Positions 1-14,985 of a stretch of 64,000 nucleotides of DNA are shown piece by piece. The translations under genes were made by a program, and so were the position numbers. The notes beneath the pieces were generated by a model, which worked only from the letters and a program-made list of their open reading frames with translations, made no database searches and was not told the origin of the DNA. Numbering within the stretch: position 1 is the first letter of the stretch; each line of letters begins with the position of its first letter. This stretch comes from Megaustenia siamemsis. Its lineage: Eukaryota; Mollusca; Gastropoda; Stylommatophora; Ariophantidae. The stretch is from NCBI GenBank assembly GCA_032433765.1, contig JAVIAB010000102.1:14685358-14749357 (forward strand), in the 5' to 3' direction.

Positions 1-345
1 CACACTGCCTTACATTTATGGATGATGTGATCATTGTCAAGCCTCACTGCCCTACATTTATGGATGATGTGGTCATTGTCAAGCCACACTGCCGTGCATT
101 TATGGATGATGTGGTCATTGTCAAGCCACACTGTCGTGCATTTATGGATGATGTGGTCATTGTCAAGCCACACTGCCTTACATTTAAGGATGATGTGGTC
201 ATTGTCAAGCCACACTGCCTTACATTTATGGATGATGTGGTCATTGTCAAGCCACACTGCCTTACATTTATGGATGATGTGGTCATTGTCAAGCCACACT
301 GCCTTACATTTATGGATGATGTGGTCATTGTCAAGCCACACTGCT
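1..345. repeat. 42-bp minisatellite, about 8 copies
   Basis: Tandem array of a 42-bp unit containing ATGGATGATGTGGTCATTG and CAAGCCACACTGC. It runs off the left edge of the window, so its full length is unknown. Copies are nearly identical, with single-base changes such as ATTTATGG to ATTTAAGG near 185. Because 42 is divisible by 3, frames on both strands stay open and read as a 14-residue repeat (MDDVVIVKPHCLTF on the plus strand). I regard these as repeat artefacts: there is no non-repetitive coding context and more than one frame is open. Confidence 0.93.
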
Positions 346-725
346 TGACAATGAACTTTTTGATCACCACCAGTATTTTGTGAGAGTTGCAACAAGGAAG
401 TTTTATGATGGTAATATTAGGAGTGAAGACAATGCTGAAAGAGTTGAAAATGAGATGTCAAACTGTCATAATGGCTTCCTAGAGATTCCCTGCTTTTACT
501 GAAGAAGTTGGAGTTCATCTAGTTCCAGGCTATGGCTGGGAAACTGTGTGACCTGTCCAGCCTAGTGATACTGCAATACTAGGTCTTCTATATCAGTAAG
601 AGTCACGGCTATGGGGAACACAGGGATCTTAGCTTCTGTTAGCCAGCCTGTTTTGGTGCAGACTGTTACCAGGGGAGATCAACGAGGAGATTGTTGATTA
701 GTTTTGGTCATTTGATGAGCCACTA
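346..725. other. Unique sequence, no feature recognised
   Basis: Non-repetitive DNA between the first minisatellite and SINE-2. I see no long open frame, RNA gene or recognisable element. Confidence 0.5.
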
Positions 726-732
726 ACCCTGC

Positions 733-1091
733 CTCGCGGGCCTCGGTTGCCTTGTTGGGAAAACTACCCGACTGGGCTACCAACGTTCGGACAACCCGTG
801 TTCAATTCCTGCTGGAAGCATTGTGAATTGTGCACATGGTTGGAAACAAAAACCCCTGCAGTTGACCCAGCCACTGGCAGAAATGGGTACCAAGGTAATA
901 CTCTGGGAAGGTGAGGAATGCCGCCTCGCATCGTGAGTTTCGATGCTTGAAGTGACACTGTCCAGAAGTCTCTGAACACTTCTGGATAAGTGGTGGAGCA
1001 CATATGGGTGAAAACTCGCTTGCTAAGATGCAGATTCAAGTCTTGTACTTTATCTTACCTTATCTTACCTTATCTTACCTTATCTTACCTG
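733..1091 (+). mobile_element. SINE-2 copy, tRNA-derived head, (TTATC TTACC)n tail
   Basis: This element is about 80% alike by eye to the one at 53685-54023. The head resembles a tRNA: an A-box-like stretch near 745-765 and a B-box-like GTGTTCAATTCC near 798-810, as expected for an internal RNA polymerase III promoter. The body includes a conserved segment reading TTTCGATGCTTGAAG, and the 3' end is GTACTTTATCTTACC followed by repeated TTATCTTACC. A 7-bp direct repeat ACCCTGC at 726-732 and 1092-1098 is a candidate TSD. It encodes no protein; open frames inside it are incidental. The right end lies only about 38 bp from the start of the 81-bp satellite. Confidence 0.82.
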
Positions 1092-2759
1092 ACCCTGCTG
1101 TTGCGACCACAGGTCACAAGCACTTGAGTTCCTCTACTAAAGGTGACTGATGACAGTACAAGACATGAGAGAAGTTTCAAATATGACAGATAAATAACAG
1201 TCTTTCAGATTGTAACACTAAAGGTGACTGATGACAGTACAAGACATGAGAGAAGTTTCAAATATGACAGATAAATAACAGTCTTTCAGATTGTAACACT
1301 AAAGGTGACTGATGACAGTACAAGACATGAGAGAAGTTTCAAATATGACAGATAAATAACAGTCTTTCAGATTGTAACACTAAAGGTGACTGATGACAGT
1401 ACAAGACATGAGAGAAGTTTCAAATACGACAGATAAATAACAGTCTTTCAGATTGTAACACTAAAGGTGACTGATGACAGTACAAGACATGAGAGAAGTT
1501 TCAAATACGACAGATAAATAACAGTCTTTCAGATTGTAACACTAAAGGTGACTGATGACAGTACAAGACATGAGAGAAGTTTCAAATACGACAGATAAAT
1601 AACAGTCTTTCAGATTGTAACACTAAAGGTGACTGATGACAGTACAAGACATGAGAGAAGTTTCAAATACGACAGATAATAACAGTCTTTCAGATTGTAA
1701 CACTAAAGGTGACTGATGACAGTACAAGACATGAGAGAAGTTTCAAATACGACAGATAAATAACAGTCTTTCAGATTGTAACACTAAAGGTGACTGATGA
1801 CAGTACAAGACATGAGAGAAGTTTCAAATACGACAGATAAATAACAGTCTTTCAGATTGTAACACTAAAGGTGACTGATGACAGTACAAGACATGAGAGA
1901 AGTTTCAAATACGACAGATAAATAACAGTCTTTCAGATTGTAACACTAAAGGTGACTGATGACAGTACAAGACATGAGAGAAGTTTCAAATACGACAGAT
2001 AAATAACAGTCTTTCAGATTGTAACACTAAAGGTGACTGATGACGGTACAAGACATGAGAGAAGTTTCAAATACGACAGATAAATAACAGTCTTTCAGAT
2101 TGTAACACTAAAGGTGACTGATGACAGTACAAGACATGAGAGAAGTTTCAAATACGACAGATAAATAACAGTCTTTCAGATTGTAACACTAAAGGTGACT
2201 GATGACAGTACAAGACATGAGAGAAGTTTCAAATACGACAGATAAATAACAGTCTTTCAGATTGTAACACTAAAGGTGACTGATGACAGTACAAGACATG
2301 AGAGAAGCTTCAAATACGACAGATAAATAACAGTCTTTCAGATTGTAACACTAAAGGTGACTGATGACAGTACAAGACATGAGAGAAGTTTCAAATATGA
2401 CAGATAAATAACAGTCTTTCAGATTGTAACACTAAAGGTGACTGATGACAGTACAAGACATGAGAGAAGTTTCAAATACGACAGATAAATAACAGTCTTT
2501 CAGATTGTAACACTAAAGGTGACTGATGACAGTACAAGACATGAGAGAAGTTTCAAATACGACAGATAAATAACAGTCTTTCAGATTGTAACACTAAAGG
2601 TGACTGATGACAGTACAAGACATGAGAGAAGTTTCAAATACGACAGATAAATAACAGTCTTTCAGATTGTAACACTAAAGGTGACTGATGACAGTACAAG
2701 ACATGAGAGAAGTTTCAAATACGACAGATAAATAACAGTCTTTCAGATTGTAACACTAA

Positions 2760-5700
2760 AGGTGACTGATGACAGTACAAGACATGAGAGAAGTTTCAAA
2801 TACGACAGATAAATAACAGTCTTTCAGATTGTAACATTAAAGGTGACTGATGACAGTACAAGACATGAGAGAAGTTTCAAATACGACAGATAAATAACAG
2901 TCTTTCAGATTGTAACACTAAAGGTGACTGATGACAGTACAAGACATGAGAGAAGTTTCAAATACGACAGATAAATAACAGTCTTTCAGATTGTAACACT
3001 AAAGGTGACTGATGACAGTACAAGACATGAGAGAAGTTTCAAATATGACAGATAAATAACAGTCTTTCAGATTGTAACACTAAAGGTGACTGATGACAGT
3101 ACAAGACATGAGAGAAGTTTCAAATACGACAGATAAATAACAGTCTTTCAGATTGTAACACTAAAGGTGACTGATGACAGTACAAGACATGAGAGAAGTT
3201 TCAAATACGACAGATAAATAACAGTCTTTCAGATTGTAACACTAAAGGTGACTGATGACAGTACAAGACATGAGAGAAGTTTCAAATATGACAGATAAAT
3301 AACAGTCTTTCAGATTGTAACACTAAAGGTGACTGATGACAGTACAAGACATGAGAGAAGTTTCAAATACGACAGATAAATAACAGTCTTTCAGATTGTA
3401 ACACTAAAGGTGACTGATGACAGTACAAGACATGAGAGAAGTTTCAAATACGACAGATAAATAACAGTCTTTCAGATTGTAACACTAAAGGTGACTGATG
3501 ACAGTACAAGACATGAGAGAAGTTTCAAATACGACAGATAAATAACAGTCTTTCAGATTGTAACACTAAAGGTGACTGATGACAGTACAAGACATGAGAG
3601 AAGTTTCAAATACGACAGATAAATAACAGTCTTTCAGATTGTAACACTAAAGGTGACTGATGACAGTACAAGACATGAGAGAAGTTTCAAATACGACAGA
3701 TAAATAACAGTCTTTCAGATTAAAACACTAAAGGTGACTGATGACAGTACAAGATATGAGAGAAGTTTCAAATACGACAGATAAATAACAGTCTTTCAGA
3801 TTGTAACACTAAAGGTGACTGATGACAGTACAAGACATGAGAGAAGTTTCAAATACGACAGATAAATAACAGTCTTTCAGATTGTAACACTAAAGGTGAC
3901 TGATGACAGTACAAGACATGAGAGAAGTTTCAAATACGACAGATAAATAACAGTCTTTCAGATTGTAACACTAAAGGTGACTGATGACAGTACAAGACAT
4001 GAGAGAAGTTTCAAATACGACAGATAAATAACAGTCTTTCAGATTGTAACACTAAAGGTGACTGATGACAGTACAAGACATGAGAGAAGTTTCAAATACG
4101 ACAGATAAATAACAGTCTTTCAGATTGTAACACTAAAGGTGACTGATGACAGTACAAGACATGAGAGAAGTTTCAAATACGACAGATAAATAACAGTCTT
4201 TCAGATTGTAACACTAAAGGTGACTGATGACAGTACAAGACATGAGAGAAGTTTCAAATACGACAGATAAATAACAGTCTTTCAGATTGTAACACTAAAG
4301 GTGACTGATGACAGTACAAGACATGAGAGAAGTTTCAAATACGACAGATAAATAACAGTCTTTCAGATTGTAACACTAAAGGTGACTGATGACAGTACAA
4401 GACATGAGAGAAGTTTCAAATACGACAGATAAATAACAGTCTTTCAGATTGTAACACTAAAGGTGACTGATGACAGTACAAGACATGAGAGAAGTTTCAA
4501 ATACGACAGATAAATAACAGTCTTTCAGATTGTAACACTAAAGGTGACTGATGACAGTACAAGACATGAGAGAAGTTTCAAATACGACAGATAAATAACA
4601 GTCTTTCAGATTGTAACACTAAAGGTGACTGATGACAGTACAAGACATGAGAGAAGTTTCAAATACGACAGATAAATAACAGTCTTTCAGATTGTAACAC
4701 TAAAGGTGACTGATGACAGTACAAGACATGAGAGAAGTTTCAAATACGACAGATAAATAACAGTCTTTCAGATTGTAACACTAAAGGTGACTGATGACAG
4801 TACAAGACATGAGAGAAGTTTCAAATACGACAGATAAATAACAGTCTTTCAGATTGTAACACTAAAGGTGACTGATGACAGTACAAGACATGAGAGAAGT
4901 TTCAAATACGACAGATAAATAACAGTCTTTCAGATTGTAACACTAAAGGTGACTGATGACAGTACAAGACATGAGAGAAGTTTCAAATACGACAGATAAA
5001 TAACAGTCTTTCAGATTGTAACACTAAAGGTGACTGATGACAGTACAAGACATGAGAGAAGTTTCAAATACGACAGATAAATAACAGTCTTTCAGATTGT
5101 AACACTAAAGGTGACTGATGACAGTACAAGACATGAGAGAAGTTTCAAATACGACAGATAAATAACAGTCTTTCAGATTGTAACACTAAAGGTGACTGAT
5201 GACAGTACAAGACATGAGAGAAGTTTCAAATACGACAGATAAATAACAGTCTTTCAGATTGTAACACTAAAGGTGACTGATGACAGTACAAGACATGAGA
5301 GAAGTTTCAAATACGACAGATAAATAACAGTCTTTCAGATTGTAACACTAAAGGTGACTGATGACAGTACAAGACATGAGAGAAGTTTCAAATACGACAG
5401 ATAAATAACAGTCTTTCAGATTGTAACACTAAAGGTGACTGATGACAGTACAAGACATGAGAGAAGTTTCAAATACGACAGATAAATAACAGTCTTTCAG
5501 ATTGTAACACTAAAGGTGACTGATGACAGTACAAGACATGAGAGAAGTTTCAAATACGACAGATAAATAACAGTCTTTCAGATTGTAACACTAAAGGTGA
5601 CTGATGACAGTACAAGACATGAGAGAAGTTTCAAATACGACAGATAAATAACAGTCTTTCAGATTGTAACACTAAAGGTGACTGATGACAGTACAAGACA

Positions 5701-8700
5701 TGAGAGAAGTTTCAAATACGACAGATAAATAACAGTCTTTCAGATTGTAACACTAAAGGTGACTGATGACAGTACAAGACATGAGAGAAGTTTCAAATAC
5801 GACAGATAAATAACAGTCTTTCAGATTGTAACACTAAAGGTGACTGATGACAGTACAAGACATGAGAGAAGCTTCAAATACGACAGATAAATAACAGTCT
5901 TTCAGATTGTAACACTAAAGGTGACTGATGACAGTACAAGACATGAGAGAAGTTTCAAATACGACAGATAAATAACAGTCTTTCAGATTGTAACACTAAA
6001 GGTGACTGATGACAGTACAAGACATGAGAGAAGCTTCAAATACGACAGATAAATAACAGTCTTTCAGATTGTAACACTAAAGGTGACTGATGACAGTACA
6101 AGACATGAGAGAAGCTTCAAATACGACAGATAAATAACAGTCTTTCAGATTGTAACACTAAAGGTGACTGATGACAGTACAAGACATGAGAGAAGTTTCA
6201 AATACGACAGATAAATAACAGTCTTTCAGATTGTAACACTAAAGGTGACTGATGACAGTACAAGACATGAGAGAAGCTTCAAATACGACAGATAAATAAC
6301 AGTCTTTCAGATTGTAACACTAAAGGTGACTGATGACAGTACAAGACATGAGAGAAGTTTCAAATACGACAGATAAATAACAGTCTTTCAGATTGTAACA
6401 CTAAAGGTGACTGATGACAGTACAAGACATGAGAGAAGTTTCAAATACGACAGATAAATAACAGTCTTTCAGATTGTAACACTAAAGGTGACTGATGACA
6501 GTACAAGACATGAGAGAAGCTTCAAATACGACAGATAAATAACAGTCTTTCAGATTGTAACACTAAAGGTGACTGATGACAGTACAAGACATGAGAGAAG
6601 TTTCAAATACGACAGATAAATAACAGTCTTTCAGATTGTAACACTAAAGGTGACTGATGACAGTACAAGACATGAGAGAAGCTTCAAATACGACAGATAA
6701 ATAACAGTCTTTCAGATTGTAACACTAAAGGTGACTGATGACAGTACAAGACATGAGAGAAGCTTCAAATACGACAGATAAATAACAGTCTTTCAGATTG
6801 TAACACTAAAGGTGACTGATGACAGTACAAGACATGAGAGAAGCTTCAAATACGACAGATAAATAACAGTCTTTCAGATTGTAACACTAAAGGTGACTGA
6901 TGACAGTACAAGACATGAGAGAAGTTTCAAATACGACAGATAAATAACAGTCTTTCAGATTGTAACACTAAAGGTGACTGATGACAGTACAAGACATGAG
7001 AGAAGCTTCAAATACGACAGATAAATAACAGTCTTTCAGATTGTAACACTAAAGGTGACTGATGACAGTACAAGACATGAGAGAAGTTTCAAATACGACA
7101 GATAAATAACAGTCTTTCAGATTGTAACACTAAAGGTGACTGATGACAGTACAAGACATGAGAGAAGTTTCAAATACGACAGATAAATAACAGTCTTTCA
7201 GATTGTAACACTAAAGGTGACTGATGACAGTACAAGACATGAGAGAAGCTTCAAATACGACAGATAAATAACAGTCTTTCAGATTGTAACACTAAAGGTG
7301 ACTGATGACAGTACAAGACATGAGAGAAGCTTCAAATACGACAGATAAATAACAGTCTTTCAGATTGTAACACTAAAGGTGACTGATGACAGTACAAGAC
7401 ATGAGAGAAGTTTCAAATACGAGAGATAAATAACAGTCTTTCAGATTGTAACACTAAAGGTGACTGATGACAGTACAAGACATGAGAGAAGTTTCAAATA
7501 CGACAGATAAATAACAGTCTTTCAGATTGTAACACTAAAGGTGACTGATGACAGTACAAGACATGAGAGAAGTTTCAAATACGACAGATAAATAACAGTC
7601 TTTCAGATTGTAACACTAAAGGTGACTGATGACAGTACAAGACATGAGAGAAGTTTCAAATACGACAGATAAATAACAGTCTTTCAGATTGTAACACTAA
7701 AGGTGACTGATGACAGTACAAGACATGAGAGAAGTTTCAAATACGACAGATAAATAACAGTCTTTCAGATTGTAACACTAAAGGTGACTGATGACAGTAC
7801 AAGACATGAGAGAAGTTTCAAATACGACAGATAAATAACAGTCTTTCAGATTGTAACACTAAAGGTGACTGATGACAGTACAAGACATGAGAGAAGTTTC
7901 AAATACGACAGATAAATAACAGTCTTTCAGATTGTAACACTAAAGGTGTCTGATGACAGTACAAGACATGAGAGAAGCTTCAAATACGACAGATAAATAA
8001 CAGTCTTTCAGATTGTAACACTAAAGGTGACTGATGACAGTACAAGACATGAGAGAAGTTTCAAATACGACAGATAAATAACAGTCTTTCAGATTGTAAC
8101 ACTAAAGGTGACTGATGACAGTACAAGACATGAGAGAAGCTTCAAATACGACAGATAAATAACAGTCTTTCAGATTGTAACACTAAAGGTGACTGATGAC
8201 AGTACAAGACATGAGAGAAGCTTCAAATACGACAGATAAATAACAGTCTTTCAGATTGTAACACTAAAGGTGACTGATGACAGTACAAGACATGAGAGAA
8301 GTTTCAAATACGACAGATAAATAACAGTCTTTCAGATTGTAACACTAAAGGTGACTGATGACAGTACAAGACATGAGAGAAGTTTCAAATACGACAGATA
8401 AATAACAGTCTTTCAGATTGTAACACTAAAGGTGACTGATGACAGTACAAGACATGAGAGAAGTTTCAAATACGACAGATAAATAACAGTCTTTCAGATT
8501 GTAACACTAAAGGTGACTGATGACAGTACAAGACATGAGAGAAGTTTCAAATACGACAGATAAATAACAGTCTTTCAGATTGTAACACTAAAGGTGACTG
8601 ATGACAGTACAAGACATGAGAGAAGTTTCAAATACGACAGATAAATAACAGTCTTTCAGATTGTAACACTAAAGGTGACTGATGACAGTACAAGACATGA

Positions 8701-8834
8701 GCGAAGTTTCAAATACGACAGATAAATAACAGTCTTTCAGATTGTAACACTAAAGGAGACTGATGACAGTACAAGACATGAGAGAAGTTTCAAATACGAC
8801 AGATAAATAACAGTCTTTCAGATTGTAACACTAA
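2760..8834. repeat. Copy 1 of a 6,075-bp tandem duplication within the satellite
   Basis: Left member of a duplicated block of 75 monomers. Shared rare variants sit exactly 6,075 bp apart: ATTAAAGG at 2836/8911, ATATGAC at 3043/9118 and 3286/9361, TAAAACACTA at 3721/9796, first GCTTC at 5871/11946, GAGAGATAAA at 7421/13496, GCGAAG at 8701/14776. Variants left of about 2,686 (for example GCTTC at 2307 and ATATG at 2395) have no partner at +6,075. The true left edge therefore lies between about 2,686 and 2,836; the value given is a midpoint. Confidence 0.88.
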
Positions 8835-11800
8835 AGGTGACTGATGACAGTACAAGACATGAGAGAAGTTTCAAATACGACAGATAAATAACAGTCTTTC
8901 AGATTGTAACATTAAAGGTGACTGATGACAGTACAAGACATGAGAGAAGTTTCAAATACGACAGATAAATAACAGTCTTTCAGATTGTAACACTAAAGGT
9001 GACTGATGACAGTACAAGACATGAGAGAAGTTTCAAATACGACAGATAAATAACAGTCTTTCAGATTGTAACACTAAAGGTGACTGATGACAGTACAAGA
9101 CATGAGAGAAGTTTCAAATATGACAGATAAATAACAGTCTTTCAGATTGTAACACTAAAGGTGACTGATGACAGTACAAGACATGAGAGAAGTTTCAAAT
9201 ACGACAGATAAATAACAGTCTTTCAGATTGTAACACTAAAGGTGACTGATGACAGTACAAGACATGAGAGAAGTTTCAAATACGACAGATAAATAACAGT
9301 CTTTCAGATTGTAACACTAAAGGTGACTGATGACAGTACAAGACATGAGAGAAGTTTCAAATATGACAGATAAATAACAGTCTTTCAGATTGTAACACTA
9401 AAGGTGACTGATGACAGTACAAGACATGAGAGAAGTTTCAAATACGACAGATAAATAACAGTCTTTCAGATTGTAACACTAAAGGTGACTGATGACAGTA
9501 CAAGACATGAGAGAAGTTTCAAATACGACAGATAAATAACAGTCTTTCAGATTGTAACACTAAAGGTGACTGATGACAGTACAAGACATGAGAGAAGTTT
9601 CAAATACGACAGATAAATAACAGTCTTTCAGATTGTAACACTAAAGGTGACTGATGACAGTACAAGACATGAGAGAAGTTTCAAATACGACAGATAAATA
9701 ACAGTCTTTCAGATTGTAACACTAAAGGTGACTGATGACAGTACAAGACATGAGAGAAGTTTCAAATACGACAGATAAATAACAGTCTTTCAGATTAAAA
9801 CACTAAAGGTGACTGATGACAGTACAAGATATGAGAGAAGTTTCAAATACGACAGATAAATAACAGTCTTTCAGATTGTAACACTAAAGGTGACTGATGA
9901 CAGTACAAGACATGAGAGAAGTTTCAAATACGACAGATAAATAACAGTCTTTCAGATTGTAACACTAAAGGTGACTGATGACAGTACAAGACATGAGAGA
10001 AGTTTCAAATACGACAGATAAATAACAGTCTTTCAGATTGTAACACTAAAGGTGACTGATGACAGTACAAGACATGAGAGAAGTTTCAAATACGACAGAT
10101 AAATAACAGTCTTTCAGATTGTAACACTAAAGGTGACTGATGACAGTACAAGACATGAGAGAAGTTTCAAATACGACAGATAAATAACAGTCTTTCAGAT
10201 TGTAACACTAAAGGTGACTGATGACAGTACAAGACATGAGAGAAGTTTCAAATACGACAGATAAATAACAGTCTTTCAGATTGTAACACTAAAGGTGACT
10301 GATGACAGTACAAGACATGAGAGAAGTTTCAAATACGACAGATAAATAACAGTCTTTCAGATTGTAACACTAAAGGTGACTGATGACAGTACAAGACATG
10401 AGAGAAGTTTCAAATACGACAGATAAATAACAGTCTTTCAGATTGTAACACTAAAGGTGACTGATGACAGTACAAGACATGAGAGAAGTTTCAAATACGA
10501 CAGATAAATAACAGTCTTTCAGATTGTAACACTAAAGGTGACTGATGACAGTACAAGACATGAGAGAAGTTTCAAATACGACAGATAAATAACAGTCTTT
10601 CAGATTGTAACACTAAAGGTGACTGATGACAGTACAAGACATGAGAGAAGTTTCAAATACGACAGATAAATAACAGTCTTTCAGATTGTAACACTAAAGG
10701 TGACTGATGACAGTACAAGACATGAGAGAAGTTTCAAATACGACAGATAAATAACAGTCTTTCAGATTGTAACACTAAAGGTGACTGATGACAGTACAAG
10801 ACATGAGAGAAGTTTCAAATACGACAGATAAATAACAGTCTTTCAGATTGTAACACTAAAGGTGACTGATGACAGTACAAGACATGAGAGAAGTTTCAAA
10901 TACGACAGATAAATAACAGTCTTTCAGATTGTAACACTAAAGGTGACTGATGACAGTACAAGACATGAGAGAAGTTTCAAATACGACAGATAAATAACAG
11001 TCTTTCAGATTGTAACACTAAAGGTGACTGATGACAGTACAAGACATGAGAGAAGTTTCAAATACGACAGATAAATAACAGTCTTTCAGATTGTAACACT
11101 AAAGGTGACTGATGACAGTACAAGACATGAGAGAAGTTTCAAATACGACAGATAAATAACAGTCTTTCAGATTGTAACACTAAAGGTGACTGATGACAGT
11201 ACAAGACATGAGAGAAGTTTCAAATACGACAGATAAATAACAGTCTTTCAGATTGTAACACTAAAGGTGACTGATGACAGTACAAGACATGAGAGAAGTT
11301 TCAAATACGACAGATAAATAACAGTCTTTCAGATTGTAACACTAAAGGTGACTGATGACAGTACAAGACATGAGAGAAGTTTCAAATACGACAGATAAAT
11401 AACAGTCTTTCAGATTGTAACACTAAAGGTGACTGATGACAGTACAAGACATGAGAGAAGTTTCAAATACGACAGATAAATAACAGTCTTTCAGATTGTA
11501 ACACTAAAGGTGACTGATGACAGTACAAGACATGAGAGAAGTTTCAAATACGACAGATAAATAACAGTCTTTCAGATTGTAACACTAAAGGTGACTGATG
11601 ACAGTACAAGACATGAGAGAAGTTTCAAATACGACAGATAAATAACAGTCTTTCAGATTGTAACACTAAAGGTGACTGATGACAGTACAAGACATGAGAG
11701 AAGTTTCAAATACGACAGATAAATAACAGTCTTTCAGATTGTAACACTAAAGGTGACTGATGACAGTACAAGACATGAGAGAAGTTTCAAATACGACAGA

Positions 11801-14800
11801 TAAATAACAGTCTTTCAGATTGTAACACTAAAGGTGACTGATGACAGTACAAGACATGAGAGAAGTTTCAAATACGACAGATAAATAACAGTCTTTCAGA
11901 TTGTAACACTAAAGGTGACTGATGACAGTACAAGACATGAGAGAAGCTTCAAATACGACAGATAAATAACAGTCTTTCAGATTGTAACACTAAAGGTGAC
12001 TGATGACAGTACAAGACATGAGAGAAGTTTCAAATACGACAGATAAATAACAGTCTTTCAGATTGTAACACTAAAGGTGACTGATGACAGTACAAGACAT
12101 GAGAGAAGCTTCAAATACGACAGATAAATAACAGTCTTTCAGATTGTAACACTAAAGGTGACTGATGACAGTACAAGACATGAGAGAAGCTTCAAATACG
12201 ACAGATAAATAACAGTCTTTCAGATTGTAACACTAAAGGTGACTGATGACAGTACAAGACATGAGAGAAGTTTCAAATACGACAGATAAATAACAGTCTT
12301 TCAGATTGTAACACTAAAGGTGACTGATGACAGTACAAGACATGAGAGAAGCTTCAAATACGACAGATAAATAACAGTCTTTCAGATTGTAACACTAAAG
12401 GTGACTGATGACAGTACAAGACATGAGAGAAGTTTCAAATACGACAGATAAATAACAGTCTTTCAGATTGTAACACTAAAGGTGACTGATGACAGTACAA
12501 GACATGAGAGAAGTTTCAAATACGACAGATAAATAACAGTCTTTCAGATTGTAACACTAAAGGTGACTGATGACAGTACAAGACATGAGAGAAGCTTCAA
12601 ATACGACAGATAAATAACAGTCTTTCAGATTGTAACACTAAAGGTGACTGATGACAGTACAAGACATGAGAGAAGTTTCAAATACGACAGATAAATAACA
12701 GTCTTTCAGATTGTAACACTAAAGGTGACTGATGACAGTACAAGACATGAGAGAAGCTTCAAATACGACAGATAAATAACAGTCTTTCAGATTGTAACAC
12801 TAAAGGTGACTGATGACAGTACAAGACATGAGAGAAGCTTCAAATACGACAGATAAATAACAGTCTTTCAGATTGTAACACTAAAGGTGACTGATGACAG
12901 TACAAGACATGAGAGAAGCTTCAAATACGACAGATAAATAACAGTCTTTCAGATTGTAACACTAAAGGTGACTGATGACAGTACAAGACATGAGAGAAGT
13001 TTCAAATACGACAGATAAATAACAGTCTTTCAGATTGTAACACTAAAGGTGACTGATGACAGTACAAGACATGAGAGAAGCTTCAAATACGACAGATAAA
13101 TAACAGTCTTTCAGATTGTAACACTAAAGGTGACTGATGACAGTACAAGACATGAGAGAAGTTTCAAATACGACAGATAAATAACAGTCTTTCAGATTGT
13201 AACACTAAAGGTGACTGATGACAGTACAAGACATGAGAGAAGTTTCAAATACGACAGATAAATAACAGTCTTTCAGATTGTAACACTAAAGGTGACTGAT
13301 GACAGTACAAGACATGAGAGAAGCTTCAAATACGACAGATAAATAACAGTCTTTCAGATTGTAACACTAAAGGTGACTGATGACAGTACAAGACATGAGA
13401 GAAGCTTCAAATACGACAGATAAATAACAGTCTTTCAGATTGTAACACTAAAGGTGACTGATGACAGTACAAGACATGAGAGAAGTTTCAAATACGAGAG
13501 ATAAATAACAGTCTTTCAGATTGTAACACTAAAGGTGACTGATGACAGTACAAGACATGAGAGAAGTTTCAAATACGACAGATAAATAACAGTCTTTCAG
13601 ATTGTAACACTAAAGGTGACTGATGACAGTACAAGACATGAGAGAAGTTTCAAATACGACAGATAAATAACAGTCTTTCAGATTGTAACACTAAAGGTGA
13701 CTGATGACAGTACAAGACATGAGAGAAGTTTCAAATACGACAGATAAATAACAGTCTTTCAGATTGTAACACTAAAGGTGACTGATGACAGTACAAGACA
13801 TGAGAGAAGTTTCAAATACGACAGATAAATAACAGTCTTTCAGATTGTAACACTAAAGGTGACTGATGACAGTACAAGACATGAGAGAAGTTTCAAATAC
13901 GACAGATAAATAACAGTCTTTCAGATTGTAACACTAAAGGTGACTGATGACAGTACAAGACATGAGAGAAGTTTCAAATACGACAGATAAATAACAGTCT
14001 TTCAGATTGTAACACTAAAGGTGACTGATGACAGTACAAGACATGAGAGAAGCTTCAAATACGACAGATAAATAACAGTCTTTCAGATTGTAACACTAAA
14101 GGTGACTGATGACAGTACAAGACATGAGAGAAGTTTCAAATACGACAGATAAATAACAGTCTTTCAGATTGTAACACTAAAGGTGACTGATGACAGTACA
14201 AGACATGAGAGAAGCTTCAAATACGACAGATAAATAACAGTCTTTCAGATTGTAACACTAAAGGTGACTGATGACAGTACAAGACATGAGAGAAGCTTCA
14301 AATACGACAGATAAATAACAGTCTTTCAGATTGTAACACTAAAGGTGACTGATGACAGTACAAGACATGAGAGAAGTTTCAAATACGACAGATAAATAAC
14401 AGTCTTTCAGATTGTAACACTAAAGGTGACTGATGACAGTACAAGACATGAGAGAAGTTTCAAATACGACAGATAAATAACAGTCTTTCAGATTGTAACA
14501 CTAAAGGTGACTGATGACAGTACAAGACATGAGAGAAGTTTCAAATACGACAGATAAATAACAGTCTTTCAGATTGTAACACTAAAGGTGACTGATGACA
14601 GTACAAGACATGAGAGAAGTTTCAAATACGACAGATAAATAACAGTCTTTCAGATTGTAACACTAAAGGTGACTGATGACAGTACAAGACATGAGAGAAG
14701 TTTCAAATACGACAGATAAATAACAGTCTTTCAGATTGTAACACTAAAGGTGACTGATGACAGTACAAGACATGAGCGAAGTTTCAAATACGACAGATAA

Positions 14801-14909
14801 ATAACAGTCTTTCAGATTGTAACACTAAAGGAGACTGATGACAGTACAAGACATGAGAGAAGTTTCAAATACGACAGATAAATAACAGTCTTTCAGATTG
14901 TAACACTAA
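8835..14909. repeat. Copy 2 of the 6,075-bp tandem duplication within the satellite
   Basis: Right member of the 75-monomer duplication, matched to copy 1 by at least seven rare variants at a constant 6,075-bp offset. A few private differences separate the copies: copy 1 has GGTGTCTGATG near 7946 where copy 2 has the normal GGTGACTGATG near 14,021. The copies are therefore not perfectly identical. The right edge lies between about 14,835 and 14,985, immediately before the subfamily switch. Confidence 0.87.
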
Positions 14910-14985
14910 AGGTGACTGATGACAGTACAAGACATGAGAGAAGTTTCAAATACGACAGATAAATAACAGTCTTTCAGATTGTAAC

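Noticed and set aside
1050..1095. Telomere-like repeat (TTATCTTACC)n
   Set aside because: Does not match TTAGGG or related telomere units, is only about four units long and sits exactly at the SINE-2 3' end, so it is the element tail.
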